Positions 41,281 to 52,625 of a stretch of 64,000 nucleotides of DNA are shown here, one piece after another. Where the stretch lies: the NCBI GenBank assembly GCA_024305405.1, contig JAKNDB010000085.1:186001-250000 (forward strand), read 5' to 3'. The DNA comes from Dirofilaria immitis (taxonomy: Eukaryota; Nematoda; Chromadorea; Rhabditida; Onchocercidae). The translations under genes were made by a program, and so were the position numbers. Each line of letters begins with the position of its first letter. The first letter of the stretch is position 1. The notes under the pieces were generated by a model that saw only the letters and a program-made list of their open reading frames with translations, had not been told where the DNA came from and did no database searches.

Positions 41281-43301
41281 TTATGATGGAACAAAATTAG
41301 GTACAAATGGTGGAGGAGGCATATTGACTTGCGGAGCAAGCATAAGTTTCTCTTCTTTCATCTGTTCTACATACAACCAACATGGTGTTACTTGATAATC
41401 CGATGATGGCGGTTTGTAAATTGGCTTATGATACGGTGGAGCTGCTCGCAGACCCCATCTTTTGTACAGCGGATCGTTTGTATCATAAGTTATTCGATCA
41501 CTACCCCATAACTGTGGAGGTGGTACTATCTGTTGCGCTACTACTGTTGCCTGTTGAGCTGCTTGCTGATATGCATCTAAAAAAATTGGGAAATGTATAA
41601 TTATAAAATATATATCAACGATACTCATATATAAATTTATGAAAGTATTTAATTATTAAAATAACTCAAATATTTTTAGTTCAAGCAACAGTATGAAACA
41701 AAACAAAATATATTACGATGATTATAAAAGACTAAAAATAGCACACTAAAAAAATTTAACAGTTACTATCTCGCTGGTCGCCCATAACCATTTGCGCGAC
41801 CTGTGCCATATGTTTCATCATCTCGGCAACATGTGTCGGATCTAAGGCTTCTGTAATTTTAATATGATGAAAAATTTTGTTTTTAACTTTAAACTTTTTT
41901 CTGAAAAGTTTTTCGACTAAAATCCAATCGAAATACATCGAGAAAATGGACCCTACTAATTTTCAATTCTTTTCTAACTTGTAGAATTATATAATTTTTC
42001 TTCTTGTAAACGCATCAATAAATATTTATTCAAACATGAACGATAAAAAGTAAGTATCTAAGCAAGTAACAAATAAAGCGAACAAACACAAGTTTATGAA
42101 CGAAGTTTAACTGAAAATAAAGAAGTTATTCTTACCATCAACACTTTTTGATTCTGCTGTATGCACTGATACGGCTTCTTGCGAACTTGTTGCAGCTGCT
42201 TGATGCATTTGTTGTTCGAGTTGCATCGCTGATTGGTGATGCGCAAGATATGATTGTTGATGTTGTGCATAAGCTACTGCTTGTGCTGCTGTTTCAGCTG
42301 TTCAAAGAAAAACAGATCAAGATCTCAATAATATTTAAGAAATAATAGCTCAATTAAAACAAAAGTTCCCTTATTTGAGCGATTTTGCAAATATTCATCA
42401 TCTTGAAATTCAAACATTAACAATATTGAAATATATAAAAATCAATATTGTTGGGAATCCTTCCTGCCGAGGAATCCCGGACGGTTAAGATCCTACAATC
42501 ATTTATGTAATAAAGTCGTCATCATATTACTTGCTTGATAAAAAGTAGAAATTACCTTCTAACTGTTGTTTTTTCGCTCTTCTTCAGCTTCTTGTTCTTT
42601 CCTCAGTTTTGCTTCGGCTGCTGCTTTCGCTTTTGCTTGTGCAGCAGCCTAAAAGGCTTTTAAAAATAGAATATATATTCAGTACATTAGTTCTCTTTTT
42701 TGTATATCTACAATGCAATGAGAACTATGAATATACCAACTTTATGAAAGTCAAATTCGGATTAATGATTAATGGTGAAAATATTACTTGCGCTTCTTGG
42801 GCGTCGATTTCTGCTTTAGCACGTATCATTTCACGTCTCTGATCTACATCTCGTTCCCATGCCTCAAATTGCTTCACGTATGCGTCGTACGCTTCTGTGC
42901 CGACTGAATTTCTAGAAAGTAAGTGCTCAAATATAACGATAATCTACAATCTTGACATACAACAAAAAACTATGATTTCTCTGTCTATAAATATATATAC
43001 ATATATATATTTATTCTATTCTATTCCACCTTTCTCCAGTGTATGTTGCAGATAAATAGTAAACAAATAAATTTCATCTTGGCGTATATAGTAAATAAAT
43101 AAAGAACTTATGTTATTAGTAAATAAAAACTCTTTGGAACTATGATGAAACTAAAAAATATCGTTCGAAAGATAAATATTTAATAGACGAAAACAAAAAA
43201 AAAAAAAAAACGAACTTATTCTTTTCCTTCCATTGTTCGAATTGAGCTTTATAGTCCCGATATTGCTTTTCTAATTCTTCTTCTGGAGTTAGCTGCACCA
43301 T
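41281..43301 (-). CDS. Unrecognised Gln/Ala-rich protein with Trp/Tyr repeats
   Basis: Exons 43301-43216, 42911-42788, 42648-42556, 42297-42136, 41850-41767 and 41576-41281 give about 281 residues. I do not recognise the family with confidence. The N-terminal part has two related blocks (YRDYKAQFEQWKEKN and YDAYVKQFEAWERD), reminiscent of YxxxQFxxWE repeats in nuclear RNA-associated proteins. Then follow an Ala/Lys/Glu helix, a Gln/Ala/His-rich low-complexity stretch, a Met-rich helix (AEMMKHMAQVAQMVMGD) and a conserved-looking C-terminus with LWGSDRITYDTNDPLYKRWG and a Pro-rich end. The start ATG lies six bases after a TCTTGCAG acceptor, possibly a trans-splice site. In exon 3 the frame meets a TAG; one extra base in the T run 42569-42574 removes it and also fixes the splice phase to exon 4. 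A nuclear RNA-processing role is only a guess. Confidence 0.78.
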
Positions 43302-46300
43302 AGTTCTCTGCAAGATAAAAACGTTTCTCACACTTTAACAAATCCGTGAAAAAAAAATACTCAGAATGCGATCTACGGCAGTAAATTACTCCAAGATACG
43401 TATTCCCTTAATGAATAAATTCATCAGCCTCTACCGCTTAACATACGGAAGATATCTACTGCTCACATACTCACGACTGTCGAGAGTGAACAACTTCAAT
43501 TTCGGGTTCGGGATCGAAATAACACAATGAGAATGGTAAAGAACAGTATGCATGATAAATCAAGGAAAAATAGTATTAAGATGTAAGAGACAGTAGGAAG
43601 CAGAAAGTGTTAAGATATATGAAATATTTCAATTAGTTGTATTTTTTTCTAATTGTTTTGAAACTCTTCTCTCATTGTGTTGTTGTTAATTAGTGGTTAA
43701 TTACTATCTCACCTGGACAGGTATCTTTAGCTATCTGCCGACAAGGTGTTTTCAAGTATCAGTCAACAAAATTGTTCCTTCCAAATTTCTTTGATTCACT
43801 CAAGAAAAAAATTACGAGAGATGAAAACAACTATGTTCAATTTCTGTTAGTTCATATACAAATATAAATTTTGCCAGCTTTGATTTTCACGTGATTCACG
43901 TGATTGTTTTTTCACCAACAGACATTACTGGATCAATCATCGATATTGATTAGTCGTGGATAAAGTAGATCGAAAATGTAAAATATATATTATAACTGAA
44001 CAGAGTTTAATAATTGTTAGAAAAGATTTTTTGAATTTCAGCGATCAGAGATTGATAAAGCAACAAAGTGTAAGTTTTTATCAATATCTGTAAGACTTTA
44101 AATGATAATTTCATTTTTTTTTCATGCAACTGTTTGTGATTTATTGCAATCCTTTTATCCGCACAATTTCAAACTAAAATAATGAGTATTCAGAATTTCA
44201 CCTGAAATCATAAGCATTCAGAATTTCACCTGAAATCATGCTTTTTGATTTAGCTGTGAATATCTTATTTCAATTCATCGATTAGAATCTGTGTAATTGA
44301 AGAGCATTTCAGCTTAGCCTATCATTTTTAGTTTTAACCTTGTGATTAAAGCAATCCAATATACTGTTAAAAGAATTACTTGTTGTTGCGAATTTTGTTT
44401 TTGTTCATCTAAAATTTGCGATCATACATGAGGAAACATTTGTGGACATGAGCTTCAATTATCATTGTTGAATGATAGACTTATTTGTTTTGTTATCAGT
44501 AGACAGTTTTTGTTATCAGTAGACAGTCTATTGCGATATGATTTCATAATTTGTTAATTTATTATAATCCATTCTACATCTAAAAGATTGTTATGAACGA
44601 GATGAATACAGAATATATCAAATGGATTGATCTGATAAATATATTCAAAAAATTGGCAAATAGCTATGATCTCGAAAAGTTCCAGAAAAATGATTTATCT
44701 TCGTATCGATTATAAGATAAAGATAATGTCTAAGAATAGAATAAGGAATGATAAGAAAGTTCATTTATAAATTTGGAATTTGATTGGATGATTATTGATG
44801 GATAGATTGCTGATGAAAAATTCGAATTTGATCCGAATGATTGATTATGCATAAATATCGATAGATTAGATAACAAATGTAATTATTCAAATCAATTAGA
44901 GCAATTCATTTATCATCGGTAGTAATTTATGAGCAAATTTTCCAGATTGGAAGGAAGAGGAAACTTTTATTGAACAATTTTTTCTGATAAGGCATAGTAT
45001 TTGAAAGAATAATTAGCAATGTATAGCTGCACAAAACGATTTCAGATTTCTGTGATTCGAGAATTTATTGCTCGATCTAAGTTGATACTGCAAGATAGCA
45101 GTAATATTCATATAGTGCGGGAAGATTCATCAGTATCACTTTGATATGACACGCTTATTGTTCTCGGAAACTAATCAACTGATGACGTTGATTCAATTTC
45201 CTTTTAATTTTTGTTAAAATAAAATTATAGGCAGTAGATGTTGGCACTTTTTAGGAAGATTTTCAGATGATGGTATGCAACACAGACAGATAGAAGATAT
45301 ATTTGAAGTAAATGGCGGTAGTTCCGGTAGTATGAAGTAAAATCTTTTGACCATCTTTTCTTAATTTTAAAAAATATAAGGATTTGAACAGTAGCAGCAG
45401 CCGAGAATAGAAGCGAACATTGCCAATAAAATTTGAACTATTTATAGATAGCATAGCAAGATATTGTATAGTTGCTGCTCCATAGGTTAGCATTATCCAG
45501 GTAGCAGGTAGCATCATCCAGGTAGCATCCACCATCCAGGTCTTCATCATCTGTTTTGAATGCTTTTTCTAAGCGAAAAAAAAATACAACGCTTGAAGTC
45601 CGTCACCTTCTAAGATTGTGTAATGATGAGAGAGATAATGGCTTGTTGCACTGAGAATGCAACGATGAGGTTTAATCATCTAATATTATGATAAGATTAT
45701 TGGAAGTCTTTTTAGAATCTAATATAATGAGCTATGAATGTTTGGTAATCAGATACATTGTAATTCCAAAGTTTAAATTTTAATGTGCCACATGATACCA
45801 AATAAACACCTAACACTGTAATAAAATTCATTCCCTCTTTTATTCATTTTTTTTTATTTGAAATGAATTAAAGGTAGAATCCAGGTCAACAAAAGTGTCT
45901 TCTAGAATTGGTCAAGAATTATAAGAATATGGTAGAAATGTGGAATACTTTCACAACCGGGGATTACTGTAAATTTCACATTTAACGACGTAATCTTTTA
46001 TATCGTTTTTGATGTAATTAATTACTTCCAAAGTAGAATCTTCTATTGATGATGCGTTCATGAGATATAGGTTAAAGTAAGAACATATTAATTGATATTA
46101 TTATTTAATTATATTTATCATTCTGGATATAATTCATTTGTCTTTTACAATTCCACAACTTTTTTTATGGATCTTTTTCTCTTTTGATACAGTATTTCTT
46201 GATTTAATATATTTATAATAACTCACTAAGATATATTCGTTAATTATTGATTACGTTATTTACTATTAAAATATATTTTTAATACTTCTGACTTATTAAA

Positions 46301-47268
46301 TTGTACTTCCATAAAAAGAAAAGATGAGATGTATTTAGGAAGTTTTTTCGAGAATTTTAGAAGTTTTCGAGAACTTATTAAACTTTATCAATGAAAAGTA
46401 CAATAAATAAATAAATACTTTAATATTTAATCTAATTATCGATAAAGCATTCATATATTTATATACTGCGATGGTGAAATTTAGTCGAGAAATAAAGCAA
46501 ATTTTTATTTTCATTTCTAAATTATATTTTATATAATTTAGAATAACAATTGATAATGTGATTTTCTTTTGATCTTTTGATAGATTGATTATTCAATTTA
46601 ATACATAAAAATGAATATGAAAACTACTCCTTCTTTTGTAGTCGTAAAATGTAGTCGTAAACTGTAGTCGTAAAATATTTACAGTAGGTTTAACGTTTTC
46701 ATTGCGAACGCTATGCCGTAGCACAGTGTGATTCAGTTTATCTCTTCCACAAAACCGTAAGTTAGGTGGAAGATTTGAGCAATGTTTTGGGTTACCTATT
46801 GTCAATCATCATTTCTTCATATAAATTTAATCGATAGGATATTCATTTTATGCTTCATTTTAAAATTATGAAGGAAAATGATCATCAAAAATTGATTGGA
46901 AATTTACATTGAAATATATTTATAAATGAATTAATCTTTTCATAAATTATTAAGCATAAATTCATGCATATAGAATACTTTTAAAATCAATAATTTTAAT
47001 AAGTTCGTCAAGCTATGAAGCATAAGTACTATTCTTATTTCCTACTATCCCTACATTTTATACTCTCTTTTTCCAATTCTTCTATTGTATTCAATTGGTT
47101 TTTTTTTCCAACAGAATGTAAATGTAAAATTTTTCGTTATCTTTTTTATATATATTTTGCAAGACAAAAGTATTATAATATATACTCTTCAGGTTTCTTT
47201 TTCTCCCCTTTTTTTGCCGTGGACTATTGAAATTGTCCTGCGTGGAAGGTAAAAAATAGATCAGAATA
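43302..47268. other. Head-to-head intergenic region, no gene seen
   Basis: This 4 kb region lies between the divergent Gln/Ala-rich and eRF3 genes and should hold both promoters. Open frames such as 45263-45550 and 47015-47230 have no coding character. A small tandem repeat (28 bp x 2 with CAGAATTTCACCTGAAATCA) is at about 44190-44240. Confidence 0.6.
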
Positions 47269-50200
47269 ATGGCCGATGAACGTTCCCGTCGTGGCCTGAA
47301 TCCAAACGCTCAAACATTTATACCAAATCCAGCTGCTCGCCCTTTCATTCCCGGACAACCATATGTTTTCCCGGCACAACCTCCGCCAATGTATCACCAA
47401 CCGCCACCATCTATTGCTCAAGAAACTTATCCAATGTATCAGCAGTACGGTCAAATGGAATCACCCAATATAACACCGCAAATAGTATCACCAGAGACTG
47501 CTACTCCAATATTCCATCAACCTGCTGCACCTTTGATAGAAATACGACCAGATGCATCGCTCATAGAGCGTTCATCATCGGAACAACAACAACAACCTGT
47601 TGACGGTTAGTCTAACCTATTTAAAAACTTGTTGAAGTATGTTGAAGATCTAGGATCATAACATGAAAAAATCTCTCACGCTTTCATCTTCCTCTCCTTC
47701 ATCATTATTTTCTTTTTTTTCTACAAAAGTTTATCAAAATTGTTTAGAACATTGATTTGTTTTAATAATTCCAGCAGAAATCGAAAAAGCGAATCAATAA
47801 TTGTGAATCTGTATAGAAATGATCGCAGTTCTGCTTATAAATGAGTTTAATTGCTTAACAAGCTATTAGATGTGAAAATGTAAAGCATATTATTGTTTAA
47901 TTGGTTATTGTTGAATGTTTTTGCAGCTTGGGATGACGAAGTAGATGATGAAAAAATAGAAGTGATAAGAACAGACAAAGAAATAATAATGGAAGGAATG
48001 TTGAAAAATAATTCTTTACTCGCAGAAGTAATTTTTTTATTCCTTCTTTCTCTTGTTGTCATTTTTTACGAATTCATTAAATTTGACTGAAAAGAAATTC
48101 TTCTGGGGAGGAAGAGAAATAATGAAAAATTATTCCTTTTTGTTGTAGGAAAAGTTCATCGAGACTTGTTTATAATACCTGCTTCATAATAATTTTATTT
48201 ACTGGTGATAAGATTACAATATTTTCAGAAAGGACAAGAATCTGTAAAATCTGCAGATTTAGAAACCGTAAAGTCAGAAAATATTGGAAGCAAAGCAAAT
48301 AATTTACCGGTTGCAAGAGAAGCGGATGATGAAGATTCAGCATTGCCTGTGAAGCTAAAACAAGCTGTTTACATCGATGGTTTGTTAATGTTTATTCCTA
48401 TTAACAAATTCGTTGAAGTTTTTCCTATTACCAAATTAGTTGATAGAGATTTTAGTTAACGTGAGCTTTATTATCGACTGGATGAAAAATAGTAAAATCT
48501 AAGAAAGGAAAGATTTCCAAGTTGCAATACAAGATGAATTTTTTCTTTGCTATATTTGCAGATAGTAATCGGAAAGAACACGTCAATATGGTTTTCATAG
48601 GTCACGTTGATGCCGGTAAATCTACGATTGGTGGACATCTAATGTATCTTACAGGGATGGTGGATAAACGTACACTGGATAAATATGAACGAGAGGCGAA
48701 GGATAAGGGAAGAGAGTCATGGTTTGTTTCCAATAATTAATTTTGTCTAGTTTTTAATGAAATTTTACAATTATCTGCTTTCTCTAGATTATAAGTTTCG
48801 GAGTTCCGGACTTAAATAGATTTTCATGCAAGGTTTTTCTTAATTTTCGAGATTAATTGCCAGATTATTCATTTATTACTACTGTCTCCGATGAATTAAG
48901 AAGATATTTGATTGAAAGGTGAATACTGGAATTATATAACTTATCTATGATGGAGCGCTTCATCTTTTTCTTATTTTCGGTATCTGTCGTGGGCACTGGA
49001 TACGAATGATGAGGAACGTGAAAAAGGCAAAACTGTTGAATGTGGGCGTGCATTTTTGAAACTGAAAAGAAACATTTTACAATTCTTGATGCACCTGGAC
49101 ATAAATCATTTGTTCCAAATATGATCAGCGGAGCGACACAAGCAGAACTTAGCTGTGCTGGTTAGTTAATTTTAAGGGTTTATCTTTCTTTTTTTTATTA
49201 TCTTTTTTTTTTTTTATTTTTCTGGATGATACAAGTGGGAAGAAGAAAACAGTTCAAGAAAACTGATTTAACATTGAGTGGAATTTCTTGGTTTATCATG
49301 CTCTATGCGAATATCTTGAAATAAAAAATAAAGAATTCTTTTCTTTGTATCTTCAATTGATCCTCTTCATTGTTTTCGATGTTAATTGATCACCTGCTTT
49401 AGAGATCCAAATTTAAATCCCTTCATCTTGTTAATTTATTCAACGTTGATATTGGTAAAAGGCATTTCTTAGGTCATCAGCGCGCGAAAAGGTGAATTTG
49501 AAACTGGTTTTGATCGAGGTGGTCAAACACGTGAACATGCTATGCTGGTCAAAACTACTGGTGTGAAATATCTTGTTGTGCTGGTCAATAAAATGGATGA
49601 CCCTACTGTCAATTGGGATGAGGAAAGGTGTGCTCAATTATATATTTTCGCATAAAATGTTGCGAAATGGTATAAAACAGAATTTCCGAGAAATATTATG
49701 ACAAAAAATAGTTGCTATTTTTTTAAATTTATATCTTGAGAGCATAAAATTTCTTTTGCAGGTTTAAAGAAATTCAAAGCAAACTTACGCCTTATTTACG
49801 AAAGTGTGGTTTTAATCCTAAAACGGATATTATATACATTCCAGTTTCTGGACTTACCGGAGCATTTCTCAAAGAACGGCCAAATGCTGAATTTGGTTCT
49901 TGGTACACGTAAGTTATGCTCAATTTTATAATAGACAGGTACTTCGAGAGTATTCAGAACTGCAAGATCAAATTTTTTTTCGTTGAAAATCATTTTCTCT
50001 GCATGGTTACTTTATTACTGCTATAAGTAGAAATCGTTATCTGACACGAATTTACAGTGGTCCATGCTTTATTGAATATATCGACACTATGTTACCATCA
50101 ATTAGTCGTGATTATGAAGGACCAGTACGCGTCATTATTGCTGATAAATACAGTGTGAGTATATTCATGTTCATTATTATTTTCTTAGTATGCATTAGTT

Positions 50201-51472
50201 GTCATTCTGTTTTTTAATATTGCTGCTGAGTATATTTTGTACAATAATTGCCGATGGAATATTTTAGGATATGGGCACTATAATTATCGGAAAAATGGAA
50301 TCAGGTGTTGTAGTTAAAGGCCAAACATTAACAGTTATGCCAAACAGGGTTAGTTATATAACGGAATGAACGTAAGTAATATTGTGTTTTATTTGCAAAA
50401 CTCAATCCAGTGGTATATTTTTCACTCTGAAAAAAGTTTTTAGAATTTTGGAATTTGTTATCGATATGAACTTTTAGACAAGTATTCAAGTAATTCAACT
50501 ATGGTCAGATGATGTGGAAATCGACAAAGTGGTTTCTGGTGATAATGTAAAGTTGAAGTTAAAGGGCATCGAAGATAACGACATTCTGCCCGGTTTTGTG
50601 CTATGTTCTCCGGATGCATTATGTCATGTGGGAAGAGTTTTTGATGCTGAAGTAAGATTTCTTTTTTCATAAAATGAATTCCATAGTTAAATAGATTTTT
50701 TTGTTGAAGTATCGAAATCTGTAAGCTTCTGATGCATATTAAGCTGCAGGTTGGTTTTTTAGGTAGTTATTCTGGATCACAAATCAATAATTGCATCCGG
50801 TTATTCTTGTGTATTGCACATTCAATCAGCGACAGAAGAGGTTGTCGTGAAGGTCTGTTTCATATGTAATAGATTTTCTAAGCTATTTAAGGATTTTCAT
50901 GCTGAGAAAAATTTTGCATATTTCGTAGCATACGGCAAAATAATACTCAATTAATGACTAGATGATTCAAAAGCTTACGCTGTTAACAGTGAAATTATGA
51001 AGCCATATTTGCTATGTTGGCTTACATTGTCGTGTGTACGGATTGCATTAAATCAGCGGACATTTCTGCTCCTGGAATCTAGTTATGATCGTTTGAAAAA
51101 ATTTCCTTTGCATAAAAGTCAATTTCCTAATCATTTAGTCAAAAGATGCGATTTTATTGCATGAACTAACAGGAATTATTACATCTCAACAGTGTTTTGC
51201 ACTTTTGCTGACATTAAAAGATATAAAGTTCTAATGGTTTCTTTGGTAATTCATCTTATTTGCAGGCAGTAATTTGTACAATTGACAAGAAAACGGGAAA
51301 TAAGGTAAGAGCGCGATTCGTGAAGCAAGATGAAAAGTGTATAATGCGATTGGAAAGTTCGGAATCATTTTGTCTTGAAGCATTTAAAAACTTTCCACAA
51401 ATGGGACGTTTTACATTGCGCGATGAAGGCAAAACAATAGCTATTGGTAAAGTGCTTAAGCTTGTGGAATGA
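47269..51472 (+). CDS. erfa-3: Eukaryotic release factor eRF3 (GTPase)
   Basis: Translational GTPase that works with eRF1 to end translation in the cytoplasm. Twelve exons: 47269-47605, 47927-48027, 48229-48379, 48562-48721, 48980-49160, 49473-49627, 49762-49908, 50058-50154, 50268-50348, 50478-50651, 50763-50852 and 51266-51472, about 626 residues. The N-terminal 112 residues are Pro/Gln rich and carry a PAM2 motif ([17 protein letters not shown], about 9-25) for poly(A)-binding protein, which together with the order of domains favours eRF3 over Hbs1. G1 is GHVDAGKS (about 210-217), then DAPGH, NKMD and VSGL; domains 2 and 3 follow to the end ...KVLKLVE. As read, exon 5 is damaged three times: its acceptor is CG instead of AG at 48978-48979, one T is lacking in 49053-49057, and one extra A is at 49151. 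Correcting these gives normal phases throughout. Exon sums divide by three after the -1 and +1 cancel. Confidence 0.97.
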
Positions 51473-52625
51473 TCACATAGCGATATTTAATATAACTATT
51501 TCGGTTCCAATGTTGATTTATTCGTCTGCATATGAATGGAATAATCTTAGAGTCGGTTACCGTTCTCAATTTTCAATATGGTGATCATAATGATTAGTCC
51601 AATGACTTTATTAGAGGCGGTTTTTTTTGATTCCTCATTTGCATTGTCTTTTCGAAAGAACGCTAAAATAAGCGACAACGCTTATCCCAGCATTCCTTTC
51701 TTTTTCGAAGGAAATTAAATAGCGTGAAAAGCTTATTCTGTAATCCGTGACTGCTTCGCAGTTACCGATAATTTTATTATTTATATCTTTTCCTACCAAT
51801 CCTATTGTTTATGCAGCGAGTGCTCTTGTAGGATTTTGAATCAAGCACCATTTTGTATATTTCTAATAAGTCATTTTATCCTCCAAGTCCCTTGAGTCTA
51901 CATTTTTGAAATATGTAAGCGAGTTGTAATTTAAATTGGTCTTATTTCCGACCTCCGTAAATTCCTAATTATTCCCGTTAATTCATTGATTTTTACGATA
52001 TATTTTTCAAAAGAACATGAGAAATATGAGGGTGCTGTAAATTAATCATGTAATCTTAGAAAAAGTTGTCTGTTTATTATCTCTTTAGAAAGAGAACAGA
52101 TCGTAATTCCAATCGATCTGGTCAAAAATCATTAAAACGAAATGCTTCTATAGCTAATGAATAGTTGTTGAAGGTAAGAAAATTCAAAGAGCGCTTTCTC
52201 TTCAATTGTTAATTGTTCTTCTTGTTACACTCATTTTTCTTTAGATAATCGAAATTATATACTAATGAAGGGATTTTTCCGCATTAATTCCGCTTAATAT
52301 CACGGAAAAAAAGAGTCATTCAGATCAACAATTTATATTAACTCATAGAATCGATAATTTTCTGAAACATTTGTAAACCCTTCTGCCAAATACGATATGG
52401 CTAATTTCGTATTGCACGGATATAGATACTCGCTCTATACTACTGTACGAAACATGCATTAGAACACTGGATGAACTATGAATGAAAGGTATGCATCTGT
52501 CTTGGCAGCACAATAATAAGAGTACTGAACGAAACAAATTTATATTGACAGCTTGCGGAGTGTGTAAGATATTGTACTCTGTTAAGCTTCAGCCGAAGAT
52601 AACGAAGCCCCGGAACTGTCAGCCT
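51473..52625. other. Tail-to-tail intergenic gap, no gene seen
   Basis: The 3' ends of eRF3 and mrpl-1 converge here. No gene was seen. A minus-strand open stretch at about 52558-52625 that continues from the last mrpl-1 exon in a shifted frame was considered as an alternative C-terminus. Confidence 0.55.

Noticed and set aside
45263..45550. 95-residue open frame on the minus strand
   Set aside because: It is driven by a short repeated CCAGGTAGCA-type sequence (45497-45540) and has no domain character.
47269..51472. Identification of the GTPase as Hbs1 or EF-1 alpha
   Set aside because: The PAM2 motif in the N-terminal extension and the match to the eRF3 G-domain block [19 protein letters not shown] fit eRF3 better.
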